Positions 47,291 through 57,702 of a stretch of DNA of 64,000 nt are shown piece by piece (position 1 is the first letter of the stretch; each line of letters opens with the position of its first letter). The position numbers and the translations under genes were made by a program. Source of the DNA: Maratus speciosus (taxonomy: Eukaryota > Arthropoda > Arachnida > Araneae > Salticidae). Where the stretch lies: NCBI GenBank assembly GCA_963932465.1, contig OZ010791.1:622053800-622117799 (forward strand), in the 5' to 3' direction. Under the pieces are notes generated by a model. That model was not told the origin of the DNA, did not search any database, and saw nothing but the letters and a program-made list of their open reading frames with translations.

Positions 47291-47845
47291 CCCGACCCGC
47301 GCATCAGATTGGAGTCTCCAAATTTCTAAAATCGCCCACCCCCCCCTTGAGGACCCTCCTGATCCGCCCTTGTCGGTAGTGGAATATTTTAATACGAAAT
47401 TTTAACTTTTTAAATATTAAATTTTTTGATAAAATTTTTTGCCATCCTAACGGGAAATCTCTCGCAGATTTCATACATATCCAATTCAAAGCGATAACTC
47501 AATTAGAACCTGAGATATTAATTATTATTTAATTAATCTGTTTCATTTCTATCTAATGAATAGAATAAAATGGAGGCACGTGCTTTTTTAACCATGAAAT
47601 TATTTAAATTGGGAAATCTAACAATTTGCGTGATGTTTTTCCACGCCGCTCTATGAGACAAATATAACTTATTCATTATAAGAAAGTTTGTAAGTATTCA
47701 TACCACTATTTTCGAATAGTAATTTCTGCAAATATTTTAAATTATTGGTTGAGATCGCACTCGATCTGGTTGAAACTTTAAAATAGTTTATAACGCATAA
47801 GAAAAATCGTAAAAAAGAATGGAGTGTGATATTTCGAGGGTAAAC

Positions 47846-48430
47846 TAGCGTGCTTCGCCCGCTATCGTATAATTTGTATTTGTAAGGTTTGGGTAAATGG
47901 AAAGGGGGGGGGGGAGGGAAATACTTTTGATTAAATATCCCAAAAGAGTTTCGTTCTGATGCACTTTTGTTATGAATAGTTTGCGCTCCCTGGTGGTGGA
48001 ATGTGGAACTAACATAAAGCGATTTTGTTAAAATTGAGAAAGTTCGCATTACAGATATTATGACAAAGACTAGCGTGCTTCGCCCGCTATCGGATTATTT
48101 CAGTCCGTGCGAGGCTGATGTAAAATGAGATCCATTCTTCCAGCGAAATTGAAAACCGTGCTTCGCCCGCTATCGCATAATTTTATTTTGTTAGGTTTGT
48201 GTCAATGGAAAAGGGGGAGGGAGGGAACTACTATTGATTAAATATACCAGTTAGTGCGCATTACAGATATTATTATGACAAAGACTAACGTGCTTCGCCT
48301 GCTACCGCATAATTTGTATTTGTTAGTTTGTGGTAATGGAAAAGGGGGGGGGGGGTGGGAGGGAACTACTTTTGATTAAATATACCAGTTAGTCAACATG
48401 ACAAATATTATTATGATAAAGACTAACGTG
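47846..48430. repeat. Tandem units with GTGCTTCGCCCGCTATCG
   Basis: The box occurs at about 47851, 48076, 48157 and 48291 (last copy diverged), with a truncated trace at 48427. Three copies are followed by AATTTGTATTTG-like sequence and a G-run. It is a local expansion inside the family-B array. Confidence 0.7.
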
Positions 48431-48599
48431 CTTAGAAAATCTAATAATTTGCGTGGGATATTTGAACAGCGCTATGAGATAAGTATAACTCATTCATCAT
48501 CAGAAAGTTTACAAGTATTCATACCACTATTTTCGAATAGTAATTTCAAGAAATATCTTAAATTTTTGGTTAAGACCGCCACTCGATTTGTTTGAAACT

Positions 48600-50320
48600 T
48601 TAAGATAGTTTATAACACATAAGAAAAAGTGTAAAAAAGAATGGAGTGTGATATTTCGAGGAGGGGGGGGGGGGGAGCTAGAATTATTTTTTAAATCTTA
48701 GCGTTTGTTACCGCAGACCGCCACCATCCGGGCCCATGTATCTACGGAAAGATTATGTAAAGGAGTTTCGTTCAGATATGCTTTTGTTAAGAATACAGTG
48801 CATTCCCTGGTGGTGGAATGTAGAACTAACATAACGCGATTTTGTTAAAATTAGGAAATCTAACAAGTCGATCTGTTTGAAACTTTAAGATATTTTATAA
48901 CACATAAGATAAAGTGTTAAAAAGAATGGCACGTGAAATTCCGGGGAGGGGGGGGGGGGGAGGCGCTAGATTTCTGTTTAAAAAGTTAGTGTTTCTGACA
49001 GTTTTAGGTGCTTTTTTTAAGGGAGTCCTGAGATATATGTTACTTATTTAATATAAAATTGTCTAAAGTTTAGTTACCACTATTTCCGAATAGTAATTTC
49101 AGCAAATATCTTAATTTCTTATTAAGACCGCCACCACCTCGAGTAACATATCTACTTAAAGGTTGTTTAACGGAGTTTCCTTCCGATACAGTTTTGTTAA
49201 GAATAGAGTGCGCTCCCTGGTGGTGGAATGTGGAACTGACATAACGCGATTTTGTTAAAATTAGGAAATATAACAAGGCGATCTGTTTGAAACTTAAAGA
49301 TAGTTTATAACACATAAGAAAAAGTTTATAAAAATGGCGCGTGAATTTCGGGTAGGGGGGGGGGGGGAGGGGCGCTAATTTCACTAATTGATTTATTTCT
49401 ATTATATACTTATTTTACAAGGCAGTCACGTGATGTTTCATTGCAGTATATTTCTGAACGGTGTCCGATTTTTAAAAATACAGCATAAATGTTACTTATG
49501 CCAGATAAAAATGTCAGAAGTATTGATACCACTATTTTCGAATAATAATTTCAGCAAATATAATAAATTCTTGGTTAAGACCGCCACCCCCTCGACTAGC
49601 ATATCTCCTGATAGGTTGTTTAACGGAGTTACGTTCAGATACAGTTTTGTTAAGAATAGAGTGCGCTCCCTCGTGGTGGAATGTGGAACTAACAGACCGC
49701 GATTTCATTTAAAGTAGGAAATCTAACAAGGTGATCTGTTTGAAACTTTAACATAGTTTATAACATATAAGAAAAAGTTTATAAATAATGGCGCGTGAAA
49801 TTTCGGGCAGGTGGAGAGAGGGGGAGGGGCAAAATATTTATTTTTTGTTTCATACCATTTCAGGTGCATATTTTTTTACGGAGTCCTCAGATACAAGGTA
49901 CTTATTAAATATAAATATCTCAAAAGTTAAATTACCACTATTTCCGAATGGTAATTTCAACAATTATCTTAAATTCTTGCTGAAGACCGCCATCCCCTCG
50001 AGTAACATATTTACTGATAGGTTTTGTAAAGGTGTTTCGTTCAGATACGCTTTTGTTAAGAATAGAGTGCGCTCCCTGGTGGTAGAATATGGAACTAACA
50101 GACCGCGATTTCATTTAAAGTAGGAAATCTAACAATTCGATCTGTTTTGTTATAAAGTATTTAAAGTTTAAATTATAATGAAGTATAAAGAAGAATGGCG
50201 TGTCGCATTTCGAGGGGGGAGGGTGAGGGAGGGGCGCGAAAAAAATTAGGAAATATAGCTGGACGATCTGTTTGAAACTTTAGTATAGCTTATAAAAAGT
50301 AACTAAATTTTTAAACATCA
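48600..50320 (+). repeat. Family B 400-bp core array in the plus B element
   Basis: Units carry TAAGAATAGAGTGCGCTCCC, TGGTGGTGGAATGTGGAAC, GATCTGTTTGAAACTTTAAG and a G-run. Frames of 104-111 codons repeat with the unit (ending VRSLVVECGTNRPRFHLK) on matching strands of both B arrays. The recurrence with the repeat, many frameshifts and lack of a start context argue against a gene, though a decayed ancestral frame cannot be excluded. Confidence 0.6.
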
Positions 50321-51520
50321 GGCCGCGTGAAAAATCATGGTGACCATTACCCCACTTCGCCCCGCAAGGGGGACACTTTTCTAAATTTGGCAGATACCCG
50401 TCATGTGATATATCGTAGCATTTCGAGGGCGGGGTGGCACGAACAAAATTAGGAAATATAACAAGGTGAATCTGTTTGAAGCTTTACGATAGTTTAGGAA
50501 GGGTTTGCCAAAATTTAGACGATGTTCCATGGCGATAAATGTACTGGACGTTTTGAAAGGAATATTAAACGAAACCCTTTGTGCGATTTATGATCACACT
50601 TACCCACTTGTTTAGATATAGACGAAACAAAAACTGTTCCGGAATCTTTCTATTAAGGTCAAACACATACGAAAAAAATCTTCTCCATTTTCCAATTTTT
50701 TGGTATCTCATTTTAAATTTTAATTTTTTTAAATTTTTTTAAATGGCCACCATTTTGAAACAAGATGGCGGATGAAGTTGGCCAACGATCTCGGTCGAGA
50801 TATTTGTATGTACTATATACACACCAAGGTACATCCAAATCGGTTCATAAATACGCCTGTTATCACGTGACAAATATCAGGACGTTTCAAAATGTCAGCC
50901 ACGCTAGAAATTCAAAATGCTATAACTCAGCCATTTTTTAAGATATAGACGAAACAAAAACTGCTCCCGAATCTTTGTATCAAGGTCAAATGCATAAGAA
51001 AAAAATATATTTTCAATTTTTTGGTACCACATTTCAAATTTAAATTTTTCTTAAAATTTTAAATTGCTGCCATTTTTAAACAAGATGGCGGATGAAGCTG
51101 GCCAATGAACTCGGTCGAGACATTGGTATGTACTATGTACAAACGAAGTTACATCGAAATCGGTTCATAAATACGTCTTTTATCGCGTGACAAAATTCAG
51201 GACGTTTCAAAATGTCAGCCACGCTAGAAATTCAAAATGCTGTAACTCAGCCATTTTTTAAGATATAGACGAAACAAAAACTGCTCCGGAATCTTTGTAT
51301 AAAGGTCAAATACATAAGAAAAAAATATTTTTCCATTTTCAATTTTTTAGTACCACATTTCAAATTTTTTAAAAATTTTTAAATGGCCGCCATTTTGAAA
51401 CAAAATGGCGGATGAAGCTGGCCAACGAACTAGGTCGAGACATTGGTATGTACTATGTACATACCGAATTACATCCAAATCGGTTCATAAATTCGAGAGT
51501 TACAATATGACAAAGATCAG

Positions 51521-51567
<47 letters not shown>

Positions 51568-51571
51568 ATAT

Positions 51572-54493
51572 GCAGCGATCAGAAAGACATGAAGACAAAG
51601 GGTGCTAAGAATAACCGGGCTCGGCTAGGCTGCCATAAGTTGATGACCTTGGCTACGTATAATGGACGATCCCTATCTTCGGAAAATCGTTTACAGGAAC
51701 TTGAAGAAGAATTAGAAAGAATCAACTGGGACATCCTAGGATTATGTGAAGTAAGAAGAAAAGGAGAAGAGAAGATAGATCTTGCCAGCGGACATGTATT
51801 ATACTACAGAGGCACAGAAAATGGAAGAACAAGCGGTGTAGGATTTCTGATTCATAAAAGGTGGAAGAATCACATCGTAGAATATGATAGTGCATCAGAT
51901 AGAGTTGCAAGGTTAGTAATACAAGTGTCCAGAAAATACAAGCTGCAAATTACCCAAGTTTATGCACCAACAGTAAGCTATACTGATGAAGAAGTTGAGG
52001 ATTTCTATGAAGAAGTAGCTTCAATGCATCAAAAGGGAAAATGCTACATAAAATTAATAATGGGAGACTGGAATGCTAGAATTGGGGAAAAAGAGAAAGG
52101 TGAGTTATCAGTAGGTAATCATGGATATGGGGTGCGAAATGAAAGAGGAAACAGATTGATTGAGTTTGCAGAATGTGAACAGTTGTATATCATGAATTCA
52201 TTTTTCAAGAAAAAGCCACAAAGAAAATGGACATGGCGTTGTGCAAATGGCTCAACAAGTGAAATCGACTACATCTTAACAAACAAAAAGCATCTTATTC
52301 AGGATTGCAGCGTTCTCAATAACTTCAATACAGGAAGTGATCACAGGTTGGTTAGATGCAAACTGCTGTTAAATACTAAAGTGGAAAGAATGAAGCTTTT
52401 GCAACACTCAAAGAAATCAATCGATATAATAAATCTCCAGAAACATAAAGAAGAATCCCATTTGGAACTTAAAAACCATTTCCAAGTACTTCAACCAGCT
52501 TTAGAAGAAGAGCAAGATGTTACAGTAGTGAACAAGAAACTAACCAGTACTCTACAAGATATTGCAAAGAAGATCGCCGGCGATGCACAAGTAAAGCAGA
52601 CAAAGAAAATAACAAAAGAAACAAGAAGATTGATGAAGAAACGCAGAGAATTTAAAATGAAGAAAAACGATCCTAAATCAAGAGTTGAATATGCTGAATT
52701 ATGTAAAACGGTAAGAAAATGTGTTACAGAAGATATCAGAAAATTTAACTCTGATCTTGTCAAGAAAATTCTAGAAGATAACAAAGGTTTAAAATCAGCT
52801 AGGCGAAAACTTTGTGTTGGAAGAAAAGGTATTTTTGCACTAAAGAGGGCAGATGGAACAATCACCAAAATCAATAAAGAAATAGTACACATTGTCGAAA
52901 AATTCTATAACGATTTATATAAATGTGAAGATCAGAGGGAAATCAACTTATGTGATCCACGAGAAAACTTAACAGAAACCGATGCCATAATCCCAGTGAC
53001 GACAGACGAAGTTCTACAAGCCATTAAAGTTATGAAAAAAGGTAAATGCCCCGGAGAAGATGGAATTACAGTCGACCTTATCAAAGAAGCAGGAGAAGAA
53101 TTTGCAAAAATGCTATCCTTACTGTTTTCCAAATGTCTCCAGAAGTCAGATGTACCAGAAGATTGGAATAATGCTGTGATGGTGCTACTTTACAAGAAAG
53201 GAGAGAAGGAAAACATTAAAAACTACCCTCCAATCAGCTTACTGTCAATGATTTATAAAATTTTCACCAAAGTTTTAACGACAAGACTTGAATCAGCTCT
53301 GGACTCAGCTCAACCTAGAGAACAAGCAGGATTCCGAAGTGGATTCAGCACAATGGATCATATCCAAACGGTAAGGGAACTCATAGAAAAACATAAGGAA
53401 TATAATTTACCTCTTTGCCTTGCCTTTATTGATTATGAAAAAGCATTTGATTCGGTCTACACATCAGCAGTAGTAGAATCTCTGGAGGACATTGGTATAG
53501 ACAAACCTTACATCAATATTATAAAGAAGATTTACAAGAAAGCAACAGCAACCATCCGCTTGGACAAAGGAAAAGCAAAGATCAAGCTTGGAAGAGGGGT
53601 AAGACAAGGAGACACCATTTCGCCTAAGCTTTTTACAGCTGTCTTAGAAAATATTTTCAAGAAGCTGGATTGGGAAAACAAAGGGATTAGAATAAATGGG
53701 GAATATTTAAGTCATCTCCGATTCGCTGACAACATTTTAATTTTCAGTAACAGTCCTGAAGAATTGGAAAATATGCTAAAAATTTGTCAGAAGCTAGCAT
53801 TAATGTGGGATTAAAAATAAACTTGGAAAAGACTAAGGTGATGTTCAATTCATTTGCATCAAAAAAGAAAATCGTCTACAACAACACTGAAATTAAAGAA
53901 GTGCAAATTTATGTGTACCTTGGGCAAGAAATATCATCTGATAATAGTATCATGAACGAAATCAATAGAAGAATAAGAAATGGATGGAGTGCTTTTGGGA
54001 AGAACAATATTATTCTGAAGAGTAGCATGCCCCTGTGTTTGAAAAGAAAGGTATTTAACCAATGTGTTTTGCCTGTCCTAACTTATGGAGCAGAAACATG
54101 GACGCTAACAAAACGGATGGTACAAAGATTACAAACAACACAGAGAAGTATGGAAAGGTGTATGCTAGGTATAACTAGAAGAGACAGAAAAAGAATAACC
54201 TGGATAAGAAGTCAGACGAAAGTTTTTGACATCATTGAAAGAATTAAACGGCTAAAATGGAAATGGGCTGGGCACATCGCAAGAAGACAAGACAATAGAT
54301 GGAGCACAAACACCCTACAGTGGTATCCCAGAGATGTAAAACGGCCAAGAAGACGACCTCAAGTAAGATGGAGTGATGAAATCAGAAAAGTAGCCGGTGT
54401 AAATTGGATGACTAAAGCACTAGACAGGAAACATTGGAAAAATCTGGGGGAGACCTACATCCAGCAGTGGATTGAAAACGGTTGATGATGATG
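51572..54493 (+). mobile_element. RTE-type LINE, near full length, 12-bp target duplication
   Basis: ATATATGGATAT flanks the element at 51560-51571 and 54494-54505. The 5' leader is only 17 bases (GCAGCGATCAGAAAGAC) before the first ATG. The 3' end, just after the coding region, is a GATGATGATG simple repeat with almost no 3' UTR, typical of the RTE clade. It is inserted in the TA microsatellite of the minus A element. Confidence 0.85.
51589..54485 (+). pseudogene. RTE endonuclease/reverse transcriptase, one frameshift, active site altered
   Basis: The first frame (51589-53814, 741 codons) has an APE-type endonuclease: E54 in LCEVRR, MGDWNARIG near residues 157-165, and S250-D251-H252. The reverse transcriptase follows: NYPPISLL at 545 (family NYRPISLL), AFIDYEKAFDSV with D615, and GRGVRQGDTISP at 668. 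The catalytic FADD box reads FADN at 712-715, so the second Asp is Asn. A frameshift near 53790-53815 moves the reading to 53784-54485 (233 codons), which holds the C-terminal RTE region (LPVLTYGAETWTL, KWKWAGHIARR). The usual protein nicks DNA and copies its RNA at the nick. The total of about 965 residues is normal for RTE. The frameshift and FADN change make this copy inactive. Confidence 0.9.
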
Positions 54494-54510
54494 ATATATG
54501 GATATATATA

Positions 54511-54927
54511 TGTAGAATAGGTGGGATTGACTGTGGTCGAACTTTGGTGGTAAAGGCTTCTGATTGAACACTCGTAGTATAGGAATAGAGTTTAATGTCT
54601 TGATTAACGCATAGATTATATTTACAGAGCACATTAACTATATACAGGGCTTAGGGAGATGAGGGGGAATTTCTTACGGCAGTTTACCGGCATTCAATAT
54701 ATTTCGGAAGCCTGACCGGGTACGTCTTACCAGATCAGTCCACAGAACAACTCTGACGTTACATCGAACCTTAGCCCTCCGGCTGCGGTTCAGAATTACT
54801 CGCTCATAAGGTTTATTGTCTTATAGAATTTGTCTACGCTGTGAGTTCTCATGGGATTTTAGCTGCACCTCTTACTGTGGTCAGGATGTGGTTTAGATTG
54901 TTTTGGGAACCGCAAGCCACATCCACA
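54511..54927 (-). repeat. LTR of the 3.0 kb element, left copy
   Basis: Begins TGTAGAATAGGTGGGATTGA and ends GCAAGCCACATCCACA. An aligned partner lies at 57119-57534. Confidence 0.85.
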
Positions 54928-57118
54928 CTTGGGCATCTTGACAGGTGTGCGCCCCTGCACGCGTGAGAGCAACCGCAGCAAGAAAAGGGCAAATTAAAAT
55001 TTATCTAAAAAAAACACTAACAAAAATTTTCGAAATTTCTAAAGTTAAAAGAAAGAAAGAAAGAAAAACTTATCTTTAAAAAAAATTTAGAGGCCGAAAG
55101 GGAGAGAACTGACGAAACACGAACAAAAAAATGAATTTAAATTTTGGCTTTTCCATTACAATGCATAAGCTGAACTGCACTACACTAGAAGAAAAAAAAA
55201 GTCTTTGAAGAATGAAAAAATAATGAAAAAGAAATTAAAAAACGTCTTCGTGTGTCATGTGAACATGACCGTCTTTCTTCTTTAAGAAGATCCGCCTATT
55301 GAACTTCACGTCTTTAAAATATTCGTCTTTAAAAATCTAACATAAGGAAAGGGAAAAAAAATTTCGTCTTAGTAGTGCAGTTGCTATACAGCGAAAGAGA
55401 GAAAAAAATCAAATGCAGGCGTTGTTGGGGGGGGGGGGGAGTTACATACAAATATTTGAAACAATTATTTGAATGAAACATTTCCAAATATATCAAAAAT
55501 AATCACATATATAAAGACATACATAATAATACGAAAAACAATAATATTGATGACAACTTGTAAAATAATAGGAATAAGAATAAAAATAATGCAATAATGC
55601 TAATTGAGATACTACCTTTACACTATATTAATAGTGCAGGAAACGTCTTGAGATCACTTCTAAAAAGCACACTGAAAAAATCACTTCTTTACACAATAAA
55701 AGAAAAATGCTAATAAAAAAATCATATTTTGTATAAAGGGAGAAAAAGGCATCATCACTGAACTTCAAAAAGGAGGGGGAAATTATCGTTATACGTCTTT
55801 CAAAATAGTCACCATCATGGAATTTTCACTCATACGTCTTATGAGGGAAACATCATTAAACACAAAACAATCATCTTGAAAGAAAAAAAAATTAAAGTTT
55901 CGTCGCGGTTTCCAACATCCTGAAAAATATATACGTATACACAAAAACAATATTTAAAAAAAAATAGAACGCTGCAAAGTTTTAAAAATGTTTCGAAAGT
56001 TAATTAAAGAAAATATTACTGTTCTAACCGTTTATAGTGTCTGTAGTGTGCACACTATTGGAGGTTTAAAAAAATATTTCTCCGAAGCAGAAAAATAACA
56101 ATTTCTTGAATCAAAATAACACGTATAAATTGAAGATAAATAGAAGAAACCATGCATGTTTCCTTTAAAAAAAAAATTGTCACACTATCTTGCGCGTTCT
56201 TGAAAACACAGGAATACATCCTGACACTTAAAAATAAATATTCACTCACTTGTATTAGGTACACATAAAAAGGAAATATCTTCGCAGCACTATTTTCACT
56301 CAGATAAACACAACATCGCACGATTTTATAAATCACAGTAGATGAGACACACAAATAAAAAAAAAATAAATAAAAGCACGGCACTAATTAACTCGGTGAA
56401 CATTGAAGAGGTTGTTGAATCATACGATTACAGGCGGCACTCACTTTCTTTTTCTTTCGTATTGGTTTATCTGCACATCTTTCTCTGGTTTTCTTTCGCG
56501 GTAGAAGTGGTGATTGACATTTTAATACACGCAACACACACACACACACTGATGATATCGCACAGACGCATTTATAGGCATATTAGCGTAGAATAATTTC
56601 TTCAAAAGCATCCCATAGCACTGAATTACCATTACCGTGTAAAAGTAAGAGAACGAAAAAGATAGGAAGCATCTGGTGAACTTGGATTGACTCATTTTCA
56701 CGCTGCTGCATTTGCATGAAAAACTTAGCTGATAAGATTTTATGCTTCTCCTGGAAATAAACATCATAAAGCAACTAACACGTCCATGCTATTATATTCC
56801 CGAGAGGATTTATACACCAGTGAAACAGAATTTGCTGATCTTCATCCTTTCCTGGACTCAAGACGAAGAAAATAGAAAAATCCGTTGATTCCGTATATCT
56901 TGCAATAACATGTCGTTTTCTTCTTTCGCATTCACAGATGGCCCGATAGCAGATAAGTAGGTCAGTAGGTGTACGTCTCTCTCTCTTTTCTTATCGGATA
57001 GCACTTCGAACAGAATCTTCGCAGATCTTAAATATTTCAGAAGTTGGATTTCACAACAGTTTCATGGATGTCTAGAGACTCTAAAAATAGATGGATTTGA
57101 CACGGTCGATAGCCCCCA

Positions 57119-57529
57119 TGTAGAATAGGTGGGATTGACTGTGGTCGAACATTGGTGATAAAGGCTTCTGATTGAACACTCGTAGTATAGAAATAGAGTT
57201 TAATGTCTTGATTAACGCATAGATTATATTTACAGAGCACATTAACAATATACAGGACTTAGTGGGATGAGGGGGAATTTTTTACGGCAGTTTACCAGCA
57301 TTCAATATATTTCGGAAGCCTGACCGGGTACGTCTTACCAGATCAGTCCACAGAACAACTCTGACGTTACATCGAACCTTTAGCCCTCCGGCTGCGATTC
57401 AGAATTACTCGCTCATCAGGTTTATTGTCTTATAGAATTTGTCTACTCTCACTTCTCATGGGATTTTAGCTGCACCTCTTACTGTGGTCAGGATGTGGTT
57501 TAGATTGTTTTGGGAACCGCAAGCCACAT

Positions 57530-57534
<5 letters not shown>
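57119..57534 (-). repeat. LTR of the 3.0 kb element, right copy
   Basis: Same sequence as the left copy with about ten differences. It runs directly into a CA and then TA microsatellite on the right. Confidence 0.85.
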
Positions 57535-57577
<43 letters not shown>

Positions 57578-57580
57578 CAA
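57535..57580. repeat. CA then TA microsatellite
   Basis: A (CA)n run followed by (TA)n, part of the microsatellite of the minus A element. Confidence 0.85.
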
Positions 57581-57702
57581 TTTTGAACGGAGGGTGGTTT
57601 CGGGGTCTGGGGGTCATGATCGATGAAAATATACCAAAGTTTTTTGAAATCGCTTTCCTCCGAACGGCTGCAATAGGTAGCTTTTTGTAATGAAAGCTAC
57701 CT

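Larger units (their letters stand above)
43053..47372. mobile_element. hAT-like non-autonomous element, 4.32 kb, 8-bp target duplication
   Basis: Ends CAATGGCGGATCTAAGGGGG and, inverted at the right, CAAGGGCGGATCAGGAGGG. Flanks TCGGTAAT (43045-43052) and TCGGTAGT (47373-47380) match at seven of eight positions. The uninterrupted site is present, reversed, in the minus B element near 42375-42410 (GCGGTTTTCCATAATAGCAT). The length of the duplication and GGCGGATC ends suggest hAT. No transposase is present; contents are GC-rich palindromic sequence, a family-C element, a TIR element with a minisatellite, and a second minisatellite. Confidence 0.7.
39895..50610 (+). mobile_element. Family B plus element spread over 10.7 kb
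   Basis: Head AGGGTTTCGTTC/ACGAAACCCT at 39895 follows a T run in an A unit. The tail ACGAAACCCTTTGTGCGAT..ACTTACCCACTTG ends at 50610, where the A unit resumes (TTTAGATATAGACGAAAC). The B body is cut by a minus B element (40415-42976) and an hAT-like element (43053-47372). Sequence on each side of the minus B insert joins in register with the minus B's own body (GGAAAGACAAGG then GCGAAAGCAGG). The 3' half carries about seven units of roughly 400 bp with CTGGTGGTGGAATGTGGAAC. The intact element would be about 3.8 kb. Confidence 0.7.
54511..57534 (-). mobile_element. Small non-coding LTR element (TRIM/LARD-like), 3.0 kb
   Basis: Direct repeats 54511-54927 and 57119-57534 (about 416 bp, near 97 percent identical) have TG...CA ends. 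On the minus strand, TGGGGGCTATCGACCG directly follows the LTR (57118 leftwards), a good primer-binding site similar to tRNA-Pro-type sites, so the element probably reads leftwards. No clear polypurine tract was found at the other side. The 2.2 kb interior has no gag or pol motif; the longest frame is 109 codons (56055-56384 minus), hydrophobic and unrecognised. No clean target duplication; it sits in TA/CA microsatellite DNA beside the RTE element. Confidence 0.7.
39180..57702 (-). mobile_element. Family A minus element spread over 18.5 kb
   Basis: The 3' end is GTCCTTCCGGCCAGTGCCGG at 39180. Reversed A units run to 39894, resume at 50614-51559 and end with the reversed leader and head palindrome (AGGTAGCTTTTTG..AAAGCTACCT) at 57675-57702. 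The gaps are a plus B element (39895-50610), an RTE LINE and an LTR element, the last two sitting in the TA microsatellite between leader and array. The element itself is about 1.8 kb and is inserted in a plus A element. Confidence 0.65.

Noticed and set aside
56055..56384. 109-codon hydrophobic minus frame in the 3.0 kb LTR element
   Set aside because: Composition follows the A/T-rich DNA; no retroviral-type or other motif; kept only as a note in the element entry.
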